64,000 nucleotides of DNA, taken from the NCBI RefSeq assembly GCF_020520425.1, contig NC_079487.1, forward strand, positions 128,672,385 through 128,736,384, read 5' to 3'. The translations under genes and the position numbers were made by a program. A model generated the notes under the pieces. The model ran no database searches and was not told the origin of the DNA. It worked only from the letters and a program-made list of their open reading frames with translations. The DNA comes from Spinacia oleracea (taxonomy: Eukaryota > Streptophyta > Magnoliopsida > Caryophyllales > Amaranthaceae). Positions 32,979 through 46,009 of this stretch are shown piece by piece. The stretch's first letter is position 1. Every line of letters starts with the position of its first letter.

Positions 32979-33093
32979 CAAGTGGTGTACAATAAATATT
33001 ATGCACTGGAATAAAAGTTAACTCAAAATGCTTTAAAGTTATCATGGTGTAGAATAAATTTATTATACATCTCGTGCATGCAAGACGTTTTAA
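32979..33093. mobile_element. GGTGTACAATAAAT-type MITE-like element, short copy
   Basis: Same order of blocks as 25427-25735 (GGTGTACAATAAATATTATG, AAAATGCTTTAAAGTTA, then a GGTGTAGAATAAATTTATTA variant and TGCATGCAAGACG) but with the middle ~190 bp missing. It lies just beyond the CPN60 3' end. Confidence 0.55.
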
Positions 33094-33536
33094 ATACTGA
33101 TTAAAGCTTATTTTGTTAATTAGAAATGACTTTTACCACCACAATCACATATTATAACTGTTTTTTTTTTTTTGCTAATTAGCTCTTCAAGCACAAGAAG
33201 TTATATTTCGACATACAAGAAGATTGTAACATGGGTTCGAAACCTATTAGTACGAGATCGCTTCACATCTCCAACTCTCGCAGTGCTAGTTCCTATCCGA
33301 GGACAAGCCGTGTACTGGTATAACTGCAAGATCGGTATTCCGGTTGTGTACTCGCTCAATATTTTCTTTTTAAAACAAGTCTTGAAACATCAACACTTTG
33401 ATAAAATTGACAAGGAAAGGACGAACTTAAATAAAATTGAAAAATTAATTAGCAATGGCTAATTTTCTCCAAAAATAATGCAGAAACATTAACACTTAAA
33501 TCCCGAAATACAAGTTGAATACAAGTAGCTAAAAGT

Positions 33537-36500
33537 TTACAAATCAATAACACGAGAAAGCTTCTGGATTCTATTGAGCAAGAAATCCCCTTGCTTTATG
33601 GTTGCCTGATACAGAGCATTTTTGGCATCTGGCCGGTTGGTCTCCAACACGCCGACCACCTTGTCGATTTTGCAGTGCAGTTTTCCTGCAGCAATAAAAC
33701 GAGACAACTCCCTGGGGATACACCAACAAGTTTGGACATTAGAAAAGTTAGAAAATAGATACAGGGAGCGATTACTAACATTTTAAACACTGATGTAGAA
33801 TTAATATGCCCTCTAAAAACAATTTTTCTCAAGAGCAACTTCCAAAAATAAAAGTAGAAAAAAGAATACTCACAGGTCAATAAACTCCACGGTTACACCA
33901 AAAGCCTTGGCCATTGCCTCAATTGTAACACTTTTGTACGACTCCAGAAACTGAGAGTAGACAACAGTCCTGACCTCCCTCATGTAATAGCGGAAGTGTC
34001 GATGCAAATAGCGGTCAAACTTTATCTGTTCGGTCAGACCAGCTGCGCATCAACATAGAGAAATTTGATTATCAATATTTCCAACTAAACTGCTACAGCA
34101 ACTATATGAAAAAATAATTTTGGCGAGTGGGGAGGGGCACCCAATGAACTAACAGGCTAAGCACACAAGATGAGAGCTAAACTAGTACAGAGTATGTTGA
34201 AGGTCAAAAGAGGCAAAAGCCGTGAAGGACATCACCAAGAAAGATGACTAGTATCAGAAAACAGGTGAAAATTGCAATAGACAAGACATGATGTGATAAT
34301 TTCTCTCCACTCGTTGAAAAAAGGGATCACGGGCACAAAAGTAAAAAAATAACTAATATAACTCACCAAATGCTGAGAAAAATGACTTGTATTGGCAATC
34401 ATAAAGTGAATTCAGGAACTCAGATAAATAAGGGATCTTTCCGATCACAGTCAATATCTCAGGAGCATCCACAACCTGTCACGTGTCCATGAACATAATT
34501 AATATATAACACTATGTCAATAAAATAACAAATTCAGAAGGACAAACAGATAATACAAACACTACAGCCGAATTACCTTTTGTTTCAAGGAAACTCTATC
34601 AAGGGAAATGATACTGGTAAGGACAGTGTAGAATATAAAGGTGTCATAAGGAAACAGCTCGTATGTTGTGAAAGTTGAGATGGAGTCCAAAAACAAACTA
34701 GCTGCTTTCTTGAAATCTCGGGTAGACATGCAATACAACCCCTCATACACCTTCAATCGATTCTTTCTTTCCCAATCACCTCCCTCCTCGAACAAACTGG
34801 AATCAAGAAATGAGAAGCATGAAAAATATAACACAAAAACTTATCAAGGGCCAAAACAGCAATTAACTGTTGAGAAATACGAAGTACGATGATTCATGCA
34901 ATAACTTACTTTTTGGCTTTATCTATGCTTCTGGAAATCAGGTCAAAGTCCATGTCAAACAATCCAACTTGAAGAGTAAAGAACACCAGATCCATTTTCT
35001 GCCCAACTGCAACAGTTTTGGTCTCAGTTACCTTGAGCTGTTCCAATGCTTTATCCTACATATAAAACAGGTAAAAGAGCACAACGAAGTAATGTTACAA
35101 GTTGGAACAGTTAGATTAACAAGCCCTAACCCCCAAAGAAAATCAACACGAACGATCTGCTGAAAAAGTCCTTACCTTATCCCCAATTCTTATGTAAAAT
35201 AGAGATTTGGCCAAATGAGCTTCTCGAACTTCACTTTCGCCCAAATTCTCTTCAGCGTCAGCTATCCTGTGCAGAAAAGAAAAGATACAAACAAAGGTTA
35301 TATAGTGGTCAAATTATTATATCAATGTGCCTCGTAGTACTAGATAGTAAATGCACGAAGCATAACCACGCAATAGGCAAACAGATTAAACAAACTAATT
35401 ATCTAGTACCCATGTGCTATTCACATCTTAACATTTACCCTCTCGAGTCTCGGCCAAAAGGAAAACAGCACAGCGACCACTGACCAGATTAGAACATAAT
35501 GATCCATGGCAAGCATCATTATAACAGAATAAAAATATTGAATTACTATTATTGCATTATTGAATAAGCAGATGATATTACAAGAGGTAAAATCATATTG
35601 ATCAGAAACTGAGAAGTCCTTCCACTACATTCAAGATCTGAATAATCTTTTGCTACAGGTCACCATAACTAATTTGAGGTGCATTCCAGAAGATCTTCTG
35701 GTAGTGTTACCCCACACCCTGCATATAGACAAATCTAATATATATATATATATAAAGGGGAGTTTTTTCAAGAGATTTTGGAGCGCCACGTATGATTTCC
35801 ACGTCATCAAATATAATTCACTAATATATTATTTAAGATTTATTAATTAGTATTCTTTATCATTTATGTACGAAATAAAAGATAAATTTATCAAATCTTA
35901 TCATTTCTTCAAATTCAAGCCGATCATCATAAAAATACATTTACCCCCTATATAAGGAAGATATATTGATGCCGGTAGGCATGACGATATTGAGGAATCA
36001 TTATATATAGTATTAGTACGGAGTATACATTTTATATTTAGTTAACTAAACAATTCGATTTTGTCAATATTTAATATGTTCTTTGATGATTGAATTCTAC
36101 TGACCATTAACAATGCCTTTTTATAATTTTTTTATCGAAAGACTAAGCTAGGAATCTAGGATCGTTTCAAAGATGAACTTGACCACGGGTGTATGCGAGC
36201 CTATTGGTTAACATTCTAACGAACAAATACTCAAGAGGTATGGTCACTAACTACATTGTTAATATACTGTCATTTTAATGCATAACATATATATTTTAGA
36301 GTCCATTGTAACATTGTTAATATACAGTCATTTTAATGTATAACATATATATTTTAGAGTCCATTGTAAACAATGGCTACTAAGGAGTTACCCCGGACGG
36401 AGGGGCTCCTAAGTTTTTATCCTTATCTTTTCAAAAAAATAAAAATATGTATATAGGGTTAACAACTTAATAAAAATTTATTTGTAAAATATGTAAAAAT

Positions 36501-39500
36501 ATTTCCTTATACTAAATAGAACAAATTAGTAAAATCTATAATTCTATTGTTTGATTATTATGGTAGACCCGTGCATCGCACGGGCTTAAATCTAGTTCAT
36601 TTACCATTTCTGAGATAATTAGGTAATAGATAGGCAATAAATGCAATAATCTTCGACATTTGCATGCATATAAAGTGCATCTACACTCCGACAATACATT
36701 CCATCAAACTGAAGTCATGTTTTTGGCATTCATTCTTCTTACTTTCAGAGAGAGGAGATGTTATGAGGAGGGAATGAAGGACCACTGTTGTTCCAAAAAA
36801 ATAAAATAACCATACACTATCACTTTTATTTATGACTAAAAAACCCATTTCATGCTTCCATCATTTGCTCCATCAAAGCTACCTATGCAAGTGAAAAGGG
36901 GCCAATATTCAGGCACGACGTATGTGCTATCTATTGTAGTCCGGGAAAAACAAGGAACTCTATTGAATACAAGTAGTTGAATAATTGTGTAATTGAGGAA
37001 AACTAGAAGGCATGGATCCTCAGATGTCTCTTCATTTCATCCTCTCGGACTTTACCAAAGATGATAAAGCCCTATTTTCAGGAATTGGAACGACATCAAC
37101 AAGTATCACACATCATTGGATCCTTACACTTCATCTTAAAAACCGCAGGAAGCTTTCATCATAGAAGTCAATTTCCAAAACAAATTCACAATTGGGGGAA
37201 TTAATGGAAGGTAATCATGACACAATTCATCAGATAATGCACGTTATACATCACAATGAAACAGAAGAAAACATAACCTATCTAGCTTATGCAGTAATGA
37301 AACCAAGAAACACCACCCACTTCTCTTATCAATTAACCAAATACTATGCCATCTTCTAAAAATAACTCAATAATTTGTAACAAAATATTCCCTTCCTAGA
37401 TTCTTTTCTTTGCGAAGTTCATCGTACTGTCTAGCAGCTTTAGTTATAGAGCTAAACTGTTAAAATAAATGGAAAAACAACACCAAGTAAAAACCCTAGC
37501 TCAGCAGTCAGCACCCATGAAACTCGTACTTACGCTTACGCATAAAGATCAACCTAGTTCTCCACAAAAAATCTCCCCCTCCCCCAATCTATTACAAATC
37601 CTACCTAAGATTCAGCACTCCATGAAGAAATCCAATTAAAACAACCCTACAAGCAACACTACGAACACAACCCAAGAGTTCAGGAGGCCCAAAAATGCTC
37701 TAAGACTGCCGTAACCACATCATAAGTTACTGAACAATGAAAATCCATAGCTAAACCAATCCATAAGACCATAATAACATCAAACAACAGTCATTACTAA
37801 CAATGCACATCCCTTAAATAAACATATGGCCTGTTTGGAAACTTGCATTTCATTTGAAATTTTGGAATTGGGTCAAATCACTTGTTTGGCTAATTCAGGA
37901 ATTTGTTATTGCATTTGGCCCAAATCCAAGTGTTGCAGAAATTATGCCCAATGTCAGGAATTTGAAATGCAAAATAAAAACCTGTCATTTCAAATTCATT
38001 TTATTTGTCTATCCTCTACTCACAAAAAATGCCTACATTTTTTTTACAACTTCCCTTTCTCACTCTTCATTCCTCCATTGATGACCTGTCAAGCTCCTTT
38101 AATTCTCTCTCCTTCTCTAGTTCAAATTCTATCTCCTCAATCTCTCTCTCCTCTAAGGCTCACTTACCTACAATTTCGCTCTCCTCACAGCGAGAAAGTC
38201 GAGGAAGATAACACCGAAGGAGATTGATGAAAGAGATGATCAAGGAGAATTTGATTTTTTATTATTTTTTAGGTGAGATCAAGTTCTTCAGTTCTTGTAA
38301 TTCTTCATCACCTACGACATGTTGGTCGGCATCAATATAGAAGGTCCAAAACATTAATTATTCTGTTTGTATTTTATTTTTAAGGTTGCGTACGTCCGAC
38401 CCCCCCTTACCCCGCTTCTTGCGGGAGCCTCTTTGAGGCAATGGGGTAATGATAATGATAATGAATGTATTTTATTTTTAAGGGTTGATTATGTATAATT
38501 CTGAATTTAGTTTTCATCATTCTATGGGATTTGAAATGATAGATTTAGAATTCTTATTTTTCCCAAACACATCATTTGGAATTGAAAGTCTGAATTTGAA
38601 ATAAGGCATTTGAAATGAAAGGCTCATATCCAAACACTACCATAGGGAATTGGAGATTCAAGAGCAACCCACAGAGGAACTAAATGGTTGTAAGAGAACT
38701 TCACAAAGTTATCAACTAATACTGACAGTAAGAACTGATCATTATTTATTACCATGGAGCAGGGCAGACAATTTAGACGGTTCAAATCTCAGTTGCCTAA
38801 GCCCCTCAGATGTGTAGCACCACCCTACGTTGCTCGGACTTTACTTTTACCTCAAGTACCCAGGTATTATCCTAAAGACTCCGACATGGGCATGGACACT
38901 TGATTTGATCAAAATCTTACAAAAAATTCATTTGTCCAACACGAGTATTCGAATCAAAGTAACATAGGTAGCACCCTTCACTAATCAAACAACTACCACA
39001 CAAAAACGATGTCCCTATATCACAAACTTGAAATCAATACATAATGCAACATAACAAAGCATATTCTAGTCAGTTTTTCAGATAGTAGAATTCGCAAAGC
39101 AATGCACATGTCCCCCATCAAACGATTATTGTGTTTCAGGATTTCAGCTAAAAGAACCTGAATCGCGTTACCTTTATCTTACAATTTCCCTCCAATACAC
39201 CATAAAACAAACCCTAAGAAATAAAATCAGCTTGCATTCGACAATGGCAACTAGAAATCACAAAAATCTCAAATAAAACATCCATCAAACCCTAAATCAC
39301 CAAGTCAGAAACAAACTCACTTCTCATCAAGCTTCTTTAGCTCATCCTCAATGCTTTGCCTCATCGAATCAAGCAGCGCCTGATCCAACTCTAAAACCCC
39401 ATTACCAGCTAGGGTTTCATACAGTGATACCATAACTGCAAATCAAATCGACGCAATTACACATAGAAATTCATAAAATTTGAGTGGAAACCAAAAAGAG

Positions 39501-39661
39501 TGAAGAATTAGGGTTAACAACTTACAGTTAGATTTGATTGCAGATAAAACCTCTTCCTTCAGACTAACTTTCTCGATGTCCTCAACATCTGGATGAGTTA
39601 GGTGAAAGATTTTGTTAGCGAGCTTGAGATGCTCGTTCTGTGAACCTTCTTGAGCTTCCAT
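33537..39661 (-). CDS. RPN7: 26S proteasome regulatory lid subunit RPN7 (PSMD6 orthologue)
   Basis: Eight exons: 39661-39526, 39435-39321, 35266-35176, 35055-34910, 34796-34577, 34475-34367, 34042-33874, 33711-33537, joining to 386 residues, almost exactly the length of known plant RPN7. The N-terminal part ([31 protein letters not shown]) and helical repeats ([20 protein letters not shown]) are followed by a C-terminal PCI domain ([48 protein letters not shown]). RPN7 is a structural subunit of the proteasome lid that helps seat the deubiquitinase module and is essential in yeast and plants. Intron 2 is about 4 kb and holds a Helitron and another transposon. From memory, the Arabidopsis orthologue At4g24820 neighbours an ABC1-type kinase gene, as does this one at longer range. 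Confidence 0.95.
35734..36595 (+). mobile_element. Nonautonomous Helitron in RPN7 intron 2
   Basis: Starts TCTAATATATATATATATAT, ends with a hairpin CCCGTGCATCGCACGGG followed by CTTAAATCTAG, and is inserted between A (35733) and T (36596) with no target duplication. These are the Helitron hallmarks (5' TC, 3' hairpin plus CTRR, A/T site). It is 862 bp with no RepHel coding sequence. Confidence 0.88.
36253..36368. repeat. 58-bp tandem duplication inside the Helitron
   Basis: Two adjacent 58-bp units starting ACATTGTTAATATAC at 36253 and 36311, differing at about two bases, so the duplication is recent relative to the element. Confidence 0.85.
37827..38641. mobile_element. Possible PIF/Harbinger-like element in RPN7 intron 2, with a nested SINE-like repeat
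   Basis: Ends TGGCCTGTTTGG and (complement) GGTAGTGTTTGG, followed on both arms by TTTCATTT-type words, with ATA on each side as a possible 3-bp target duplication. About 815 bp. The SINE-like repeat (38385-38463) lies inside it. Short open frames here match no protein I recognise. Confidence 0.5.
38385..38463 (+). repeat. SINE-like dispersed repeat, copy 2
   Basis: Inverse of the repeat at 4170-4310: GGTTGCGTACGTCCGAC, a GC-rich hairpin, AGCCTCTTTGAGGCAATGGG and an AATGATAATGATAATGA tail. Two copies 34 kb apart with the same block order show that this is a dispersed family. Confidence 0.65.
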
Positions 39662-39969
39662 GGCTACCGCGCTTCTACTTTCGCTGCTTTGCTTTCTCTT
39701 TCTCTCTCCTGAGTTTCTGGTGTTCGTTGCTTGGAGAAGGAGAAAGCGCAAATAAACAAGAACGGACTTTCTGGACTCGGACTCAGACTCACTCTTGGAA
39801 AATGAAGTACAAGTTTCATTCACCTAGGAAACGGATGACTTTTGGGCCGGACTAGAATGCAACTTATGAATAGTTATGAACTTATGATTAATCGGATCCG
39901 GTTGCAATCCGATAAAAATCAAAGTGATCCGAAAAACTTTTATTTGGATTCGTAGGAAACAACTCACAA

Positions 39970-40287
39970 TGGGTGTGATCCGACCCGGTACGAAAAAAGT
40001 CTGGCCCAGCACGAGCACGAAAAAGCACGGTCCGACACGGGCACGAAGTCATGGGTCGGGTCTGGGATTTATTTTTTTGGACTCGACCCGGCACAACAAA
40101 GCACGCTAAATTTAGTAAAATTAGCCTTGGGCACGACGGGCCTGGTCCGGCACGTGGGCTTGGGCCGGGCCTCGGCCCTGTTTTTAACTTTTCGGCACGG
40201 CACGACACGAAACAACGTGGGCCCGGTCCGGTTAGGCCACGACCCGTGGGCTCGACCCGAATCCCGACCCGGCCCACGACCATCTTT
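39970..40287. mobile_element. Small hAT-like element with CCCGGCACGA-type filling
   Basis: An 8-bp duplication ACTCACAA at 39962-39969 and 40288-40295 surrounds 318 bp of GC-rich words (GGCACGA, CGGGCC, GACCCGG). The ends (TGGGTGTGATCC and complement ATGGTCGTGGGCC) are only weakly inverted. The composition echoes the larger hAT-like elements. It lies about 300 bp upstream of the RPN7 start codon. Confidence 0.65.
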
Positions 40288-41696
40288 ACTCACAAGCACA
40301 AATATGCCCCAATTGATTATTATCCAACCGCAAACCTGATTTAACTTTTCTAAATCTAATAAATACACCACATTTTGTTACGGTACATAAAATTTCAAAG
40401 ATAAACTCAGGTTAACTCTAGAGGGGTTTCGATAGGGTTAGGCACTTGATTCCCCTATAAATAAATTCATTGGATAAGTTTCATATTGTGATATTTTTTA
40501 TGCGTCTTTAACTATTCTATTCGACGTATTTTGACAAAACTTATATTATCTGAACTTATTTGAAGTTATCTGAACTTTACCGTGACATTAGTTGTTTTTA
40601 TGTATTATTCATTATAGCATAATTTATTTTTAGTGTATTAGTCATTGTAGCATAATTATTTTCATTGAATCATACCACATTTTGATTGTACATACCTGAA
40701 CTTATCTGGAGTTATTTGTCTGAAATAAATCATCGTGTTTAATTGTTCTACTTTGCCTTTCACATATTCACCAATTAATTTAAGCACTGAATTATAATAA
40801 GAATACAAAGTAGTCAAAGTTAACATTTTAAATTATTCATAGAGACCAATTTAACGTGTTTTATTGTATAGGTCGTGTGGCCGTGCCTTATTAGGTTTGC
40901 CATACAAGAAAAAAAATAGTTACTCAAGCCTGCCCACATCCCAACACACACAGTGCTCATCTACTTAGATGGGCACCAGATTTTCTTGGGTATTCCTTTA
41001 GGGGTACTCTTTCTTATCTTAACAAAAAACAAAAAACATCCCAACACACACAGTAATATGTCACGCTTTGTGTTGGATTGCGCTATACCATGGCCCGGCC
41101 CAGTGTCATCTTTGCATACTCCTTAATCCCTTTGACCCCTTTTCACATGTACGATGTACATACCTAATTTGCTTCCCAGTTCCCACACCATCAACAATGG
41201 CCTGTTAAACTAACTTAAAAAGTAAAATCTGGAGTAAAACAGTAGTTGCTAAATGAACTCCTCCAAACAATCATCGCTCTCAATACTCCCCCTTCATATA
41301 AATGTATAAATTCATCAAATTACAGTAATACCGATTAGGATCAAGGAAAAATGAGTTACGTGTACAGTAAGAGTTTCAGGAATCCTGCTTATATGAATAC
41401 GAACCACAGGAAGATATAAAAGCATTCATCTAGGAACATAACTGATCTGCTGATACATCTTCGAATACTCGAGTAGACATGGCATGATATTAGCATTACT
41501 AATAATAATATTATACTCCTATGGACATTCAAACAATATTTGGTGATAACATATCCTGTTTTAGTGTTCGTGCTATACTGCTCTTTACAGTGTCATAATC
41601 TAAAAACTCAGGTCAAAATGTACCAAAAACTTAGTAATGTATCTGTCAATGTCACTTATTCAGCATGTCACCCTGCTAAAAGTTGCATCAGCTTGG
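40288..41696. other. Intergenic region between RPN7 and the bS21c 3' end
   Basis: AT-rich sequence. I see no gene, RNA or element with clear ends here. Confidence 0.4.
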
Positions 41697-44269
41697 TCAA
41701 TAGGGAAGGTCACCTTCAGGAAGATCCCAGTTATCATTATCAAAGTCATCAACAACTTCCTTCGTAGTTTCAGTATCATTCTGCTTCACAACTCTTGGCT
41801 GAAAACGCCTGCATGTTACAACAGGAGCAATAAGAAGGAAGCACAAATGGTATAGGAAATTAGGAACGTCGATTTCAATAAGAAAGCAACAGAAAATCAA
41901 GATCACACTCACAAACAAGTAGAAGGCATCATAAAAAGTACACAGTAGTAACTACAAGATGCTATTTTAAGAATCCTGTAAGAACTAATGAGGATGTCAC
42001 AGTATTACTGAGGAGGCTTTTTATCCGGTCAAAGCCGTATAATGATCTCTCAGACAGATTTATAACTATACAGAGATACAAGTAGAGGGACTAAATAACA
42101 CTAACCATAACATTCAAAATTCATATCATATCACAACATCAAGGCAAAATTATAGATTAATGAATTATAGATGCTAATTTGTTACTAGAGATTCCACATG
42201 AACAATCCCACATAGTTGGTGAAATATCTGTTTGATTGGTTGTGAAGTTGCATGACATAAGACTTCAAATAATCCATTCATTTTTCAAATTAAGTATTAC
42301 ATCGAGCAGAGTGGATAGCTCTAATACTTCTTTCGCAAAGAAGCACAGCAAAACTGGTAACCACAGAGACCAAGTTTCGTACAAGGAAACAAGGGAAAAA
42401 GCAACGTTATCAATGAACCTCAGATTTGTTTAGTGAGCAAGGGAAACTGTCAGTCTTCTATTAAAACTTTGCAACTTACTTTGAAGATTTTGCATCACCT
42501 AATTTATAAAATGATATTTGCACAATACAAGAAAATCCACCACAAGATCCCTTGTAACACCACTATGGAAAAAGCAATATCCACACAGATTTATTTTGAC
42601 TCGTGAACAACTTGAAGTCCTCGGGATACCAAACTCACTAAGACTCGGCCAAGAGTGCTTTGGTCAAAGGAATAATTGAGTAAATCAGAACACTCCAGGC
42701 TAAAGGAATGGAGGTGTATAATATGTCTGTCCAAGAAATGGGACTTTCCTAATATCATGTTTATCCAAGCGGAGTCAACACCAGAATGCATTCATCCCCA
42801 CTAAGCTAAGTAGAGATAGGTTAGAATAATCTAAGCAATAACCCACGTTTTCCTCACTCTAAAAGGAATTCAGCTACGAATCACCCATCTATTGGAGCTG
42901 ATACTAATGTTTTCATTTGTGCACCTCCTATTCTTTCTTTCTGTAAGTCCACTATAACTCTACAAGTATTCAATAGAATCCAAAACCTTCAGTCACTCCT
43001 TAGAAAATGTACAAGAAGACCTTAATTTATCAATCTTTCACTTCCATTTCTTCATGCTCATCCCACATGTTTAAATATGAAGTATATAGTAAGACAAACT
43101 CTATAAAATAATCAATTTAGGGGTGAAATCCCAAAAGAGAGACAAACTTCTGTAGTTTTTCGTTGGCTAAAGTTCGGTCCAAAAGCCCATCACTCCACAA
43201 AGTACAAAAATCCTTTAAAATGACAATACAGCAAGAGGAGAAAGTGCAGCTAAACCTTCTACTTCCCATCATTAAATTTTCCTAAATCATATAAGAGTCA
43301 AGTTTCCAAGTTTGAAACGGATATCAGTTGCTGCTCACAAAATGCAACACCATGTTAATCTCAGTCAAGATCGATTAAGCAATATAAACCTGAAGAAGAC
43401 CCGGAACATTCCACATACCCACCACCTAACCTCACATTTTCTAATCAAACGCTAAACCTATTTTGCTTCAATTATTAAGGTTCTTATTTTAACCATAAAA
43501 CCCACCATAGAAGCCCCCTTTCATTCTTCCCTCTTCATTTTCAATTTGCTAATTTAAGGTTTGTTTGATCCTTTGATGATTGAAGTTCTGACATTTTCTA
43601 CATAATTCTAATTATCAAGACAAGACCAAACCCCAACAACACAAACAAAATCCTAATATCCTATTAAAAAAACTCAAAATTTCCATAACTTTGCAGCCTC
43701 AATCAAACAAAAGCCAAAAATCCATCAACTCAAAAAACAGGTATTCCTGGGAAATACCGACATAGAGTAGAGTCCCGTCTACATCAATCTTCGTGGCTCT
43801 CCATATACCCAAAAAGCTGAAATCGAATGTCCGGCTCTCTATACACCCAAAACAAGATACAAACAAAATGTACAACAATCAAAACAAAATAAAAGGAATC
43901 AAACCTCTTGCTATTCCTCTTAGCAGCTTCTCGAGACTTGCGCTTCTTCTTATCATGAGGATTCTCAAAAAATCTCCGTCTCTTAGACTCTTGAATCACA
44001 CCAGCTCTCATTACTTCTCTTCTAAACCTGCTAAGAAGCCTCTCTTCGTGTTCGTTTTCTTCGACAATAACCTGCACATTATAAGTACCCATTGATGTAA
44101 TAAACAACTCATTTCGATTTCTAGTGTTTTCTGGGGCTTTGAGTGAGATTGAAGGGCAAGAAAGTGGATATGAGAGGTGGGTTTTTTGGGTAGAAGGGAT
44201 TAGGGTTTTGTGTTTCTGGGTTTGAGGGAATAATGCGATGAATTTTGATGTTGTTGAAGTGGCAGCCAT
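41697..44269 (-). CDS. PRPS21: Plastid ribosomal protein bS21 (nuclear-encoded)
   Basis: Two exons, 44269-43905 and 41808-41697, split by a 2.1-kb intron, encode 158 residues. The first ~55 residues are Ser/Thr-rich with few acids, a plastid transit peptide. The bS21 core follows: YNVQVIVEENEHEERLLSRF, REVMRAGVIQESKRRRFFEN and a lysine/arginine-rich stretch. The C-terminus is acidic (DDFDNDNWDLPEGDLPY), an extension not found in bacterial S21. bS21 sits on the small-subunit platform near the anti-Shine-Dalgarno region and helps initiation. The Arabidopsis plastid S21 gene is also called GHS1 because its loss gives glucose hypersensitivity. The first Met fits the transit peptide and the exon border phase is unambiguous. 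Confidence 0.9.
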
Positions 44270-44469
44270 GGCGGATTTTTGTTCAACTTTTTTTGTTGAA
44301 AAGGTGGGAACTTGATTTTGATGGGAGTATTTGTTTTGTATTGGTGATTTTGTGGGGTTTTTCTCTGGGTTTAAGGTGGTGGCCGTCTACTTGGTTGAGA
44401 CTTGAGAGGGTCCCAAAAACACCGGTAACTTTTGTGTAAGACCGTCTTACCGGAAAAACCACTTTAATT

Positions 44470-44646
44470 GCTTAACTAATTGGTTTCATTGCTTAACTAA
44501 TTGGTTTAATTTCTTAACTAATTAGTTTCATTGCTTAACTATTTGGTTTCAGTGCTTAACTAATTAGTTTCATTGCTTAACTATTTGGTTTCAGTGCTTA
44601 ACTAATTAGTTTCAGTGCTTAACTAATTGATTTTATTCCTTAACTT
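44470..44646. repeat. 21-bp minisatellite, array 1 (GCTTAACTAATTGGTTTCATT)
   Basis: Eight full units of 21 bp plus a partial one, each a variant of GCTTAACTAATTGGTTTCAT plus one base. The flanks are GTAAGACCGTCTTAC (about 44436) and GTGAGACCGCCTTA (about 44673), which look like transposon ends. The array lies 200 bp upstream of the bS21c start codon. The same monomer builds the large array at 56568-57745. Confidence 0.9.
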
Positions 44647-44937
44647 ATATGATACCAAGGTGGTCTTTTGTGTGAGACCGCCTTATAGAAAAGTTTGTAC
44701 AAAAACAATAAGAAATTTTTCAAGCACCCCTAAATGATCGTTCCTCTCATCTCGCATGCTCCAATTGAGGAAGTCTATTTTAAAAGTTTTGTGTCTAAAT
44801 GGATGCAAATGACATATTGTTGGTATTACTCATAAGTCATTTGATGTTTAAAAAACTTCTGCTTCAAAGTTAATTAAGGTGGCGATTGACACGAGGAATA
44901 AGGATATGAATTATGAATTTGTTAGTTAATGTGTGGA

Positions 44938-45398
44938 ATGTTTGTTTAGGGATAAGGGTAAGGGGGTGAGGACGTAACAAATCATTTGTTTGTTTGAGAC
45001 TTTGAGGGGGTGAGCAAGTGAGGATTTGAGGGTTTTGGTACAAGGATAAGGATAGGGATAGGGATAGGGATAAGGATAAGGAATTAGTGAGTGAGATAAG
45101 GATAAGATACGTATTTTATCCATGTTTGTCATGGAATGAGAATAAGATTGGGATAAGTGAGAAAATTATTAAATGACCTTACTAACTTTCTTAATTCGTC
45201 ACTTCTTTTTCGTTAAGGGTAAATTAATCATCTACGTAGTATAATTTATTTCTTACCCTCCCCTATACCACTCCCTCACTAGGTACTTATCCCTATCCCT
45301 TTCCTCCCTCTTATCCCTATCCCCTAAATAAACACTATATTAGTCTAATCCCTACCCTCCCCTCTTATCCCTCCCCTCTTATCCCTCCAAACAAACAC
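44938..45398. mobile_element. MITE-like element with GGGATAAGG-rich arms
   Basis: Left end AATGTTTGTTTAGGGATAAG and right end (complement GTGTTTGTTTGGAGGGATAA) form imperfect inverted repeats; between them lie runs of GGATAAGG/GGATAGGG (45045-45085) and CCTCTTATCCCTCC (45355-45390). The target duplication is unclear. It lies in the gap between bS21c and TELO2, which otherwise (45400-46009) shows nothing I can name. Confidence 0.5.
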
Positions 45399-46009
45399 TA
45401 GCTCACCAATTAATTTTTTGAATTTCCAAATGTTAGAATATCAATTGCTTAAGAGACAAAGTGAACCACTATCTTATAAAGACTAACTTGGTTAAAATAT
45501 TCTCCATATGACAATAGGAAAACTACGCACATATCACAATTACTTCTTTTCTGTGAATCTTAGCTCATATATATGATTCTGATTGCATGATTAAATTTGT
45601 TTATGTGGTATTTTTTTTACTTTTACTTTAACCGTGCTATTTTAAAGAGTAATTACGCGAATAAATTTTAGAAAAAGCACGGAAAATATGCTTAATGAAG
45701 AACTAGAATGAAAACATGACTCACACATGAAAACTGATATTAACACACCACCTTATGAGTAGAGCACGGAAAACCGTATCTCACAATTGTGTGCCAAAAT
45801 CATTTCTTCCCACACACTATTTCCTACATAATTTTGGCCTAGTCTAAAACAAGACTGCATATTGCTTCATATATTAATCGTTGTGGACATCAATATACTT
45901 CTGTTGTGACACTTTAGTAGCTACCTATGAGATAACTTTTTACATTCAAATCCAGGTATGGATTGAAACAATCCCTATACATCACAACCTTATCAAAATC
46001 AAAATCCAA

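Noticed and set aside
37826-38227. A 133-codon plus-strand frame within RPN7 intron 2
   Set aside because: Lies in a transposon-like interval, is Ser/Leu-rich low complexity and has no recognisable domain.
39888-40371. Overlapping Arg/Pro/Gly-rich frames on both strands
   Set aside because: Explained by the small hAT-like GC-rich element at 39970-40287.
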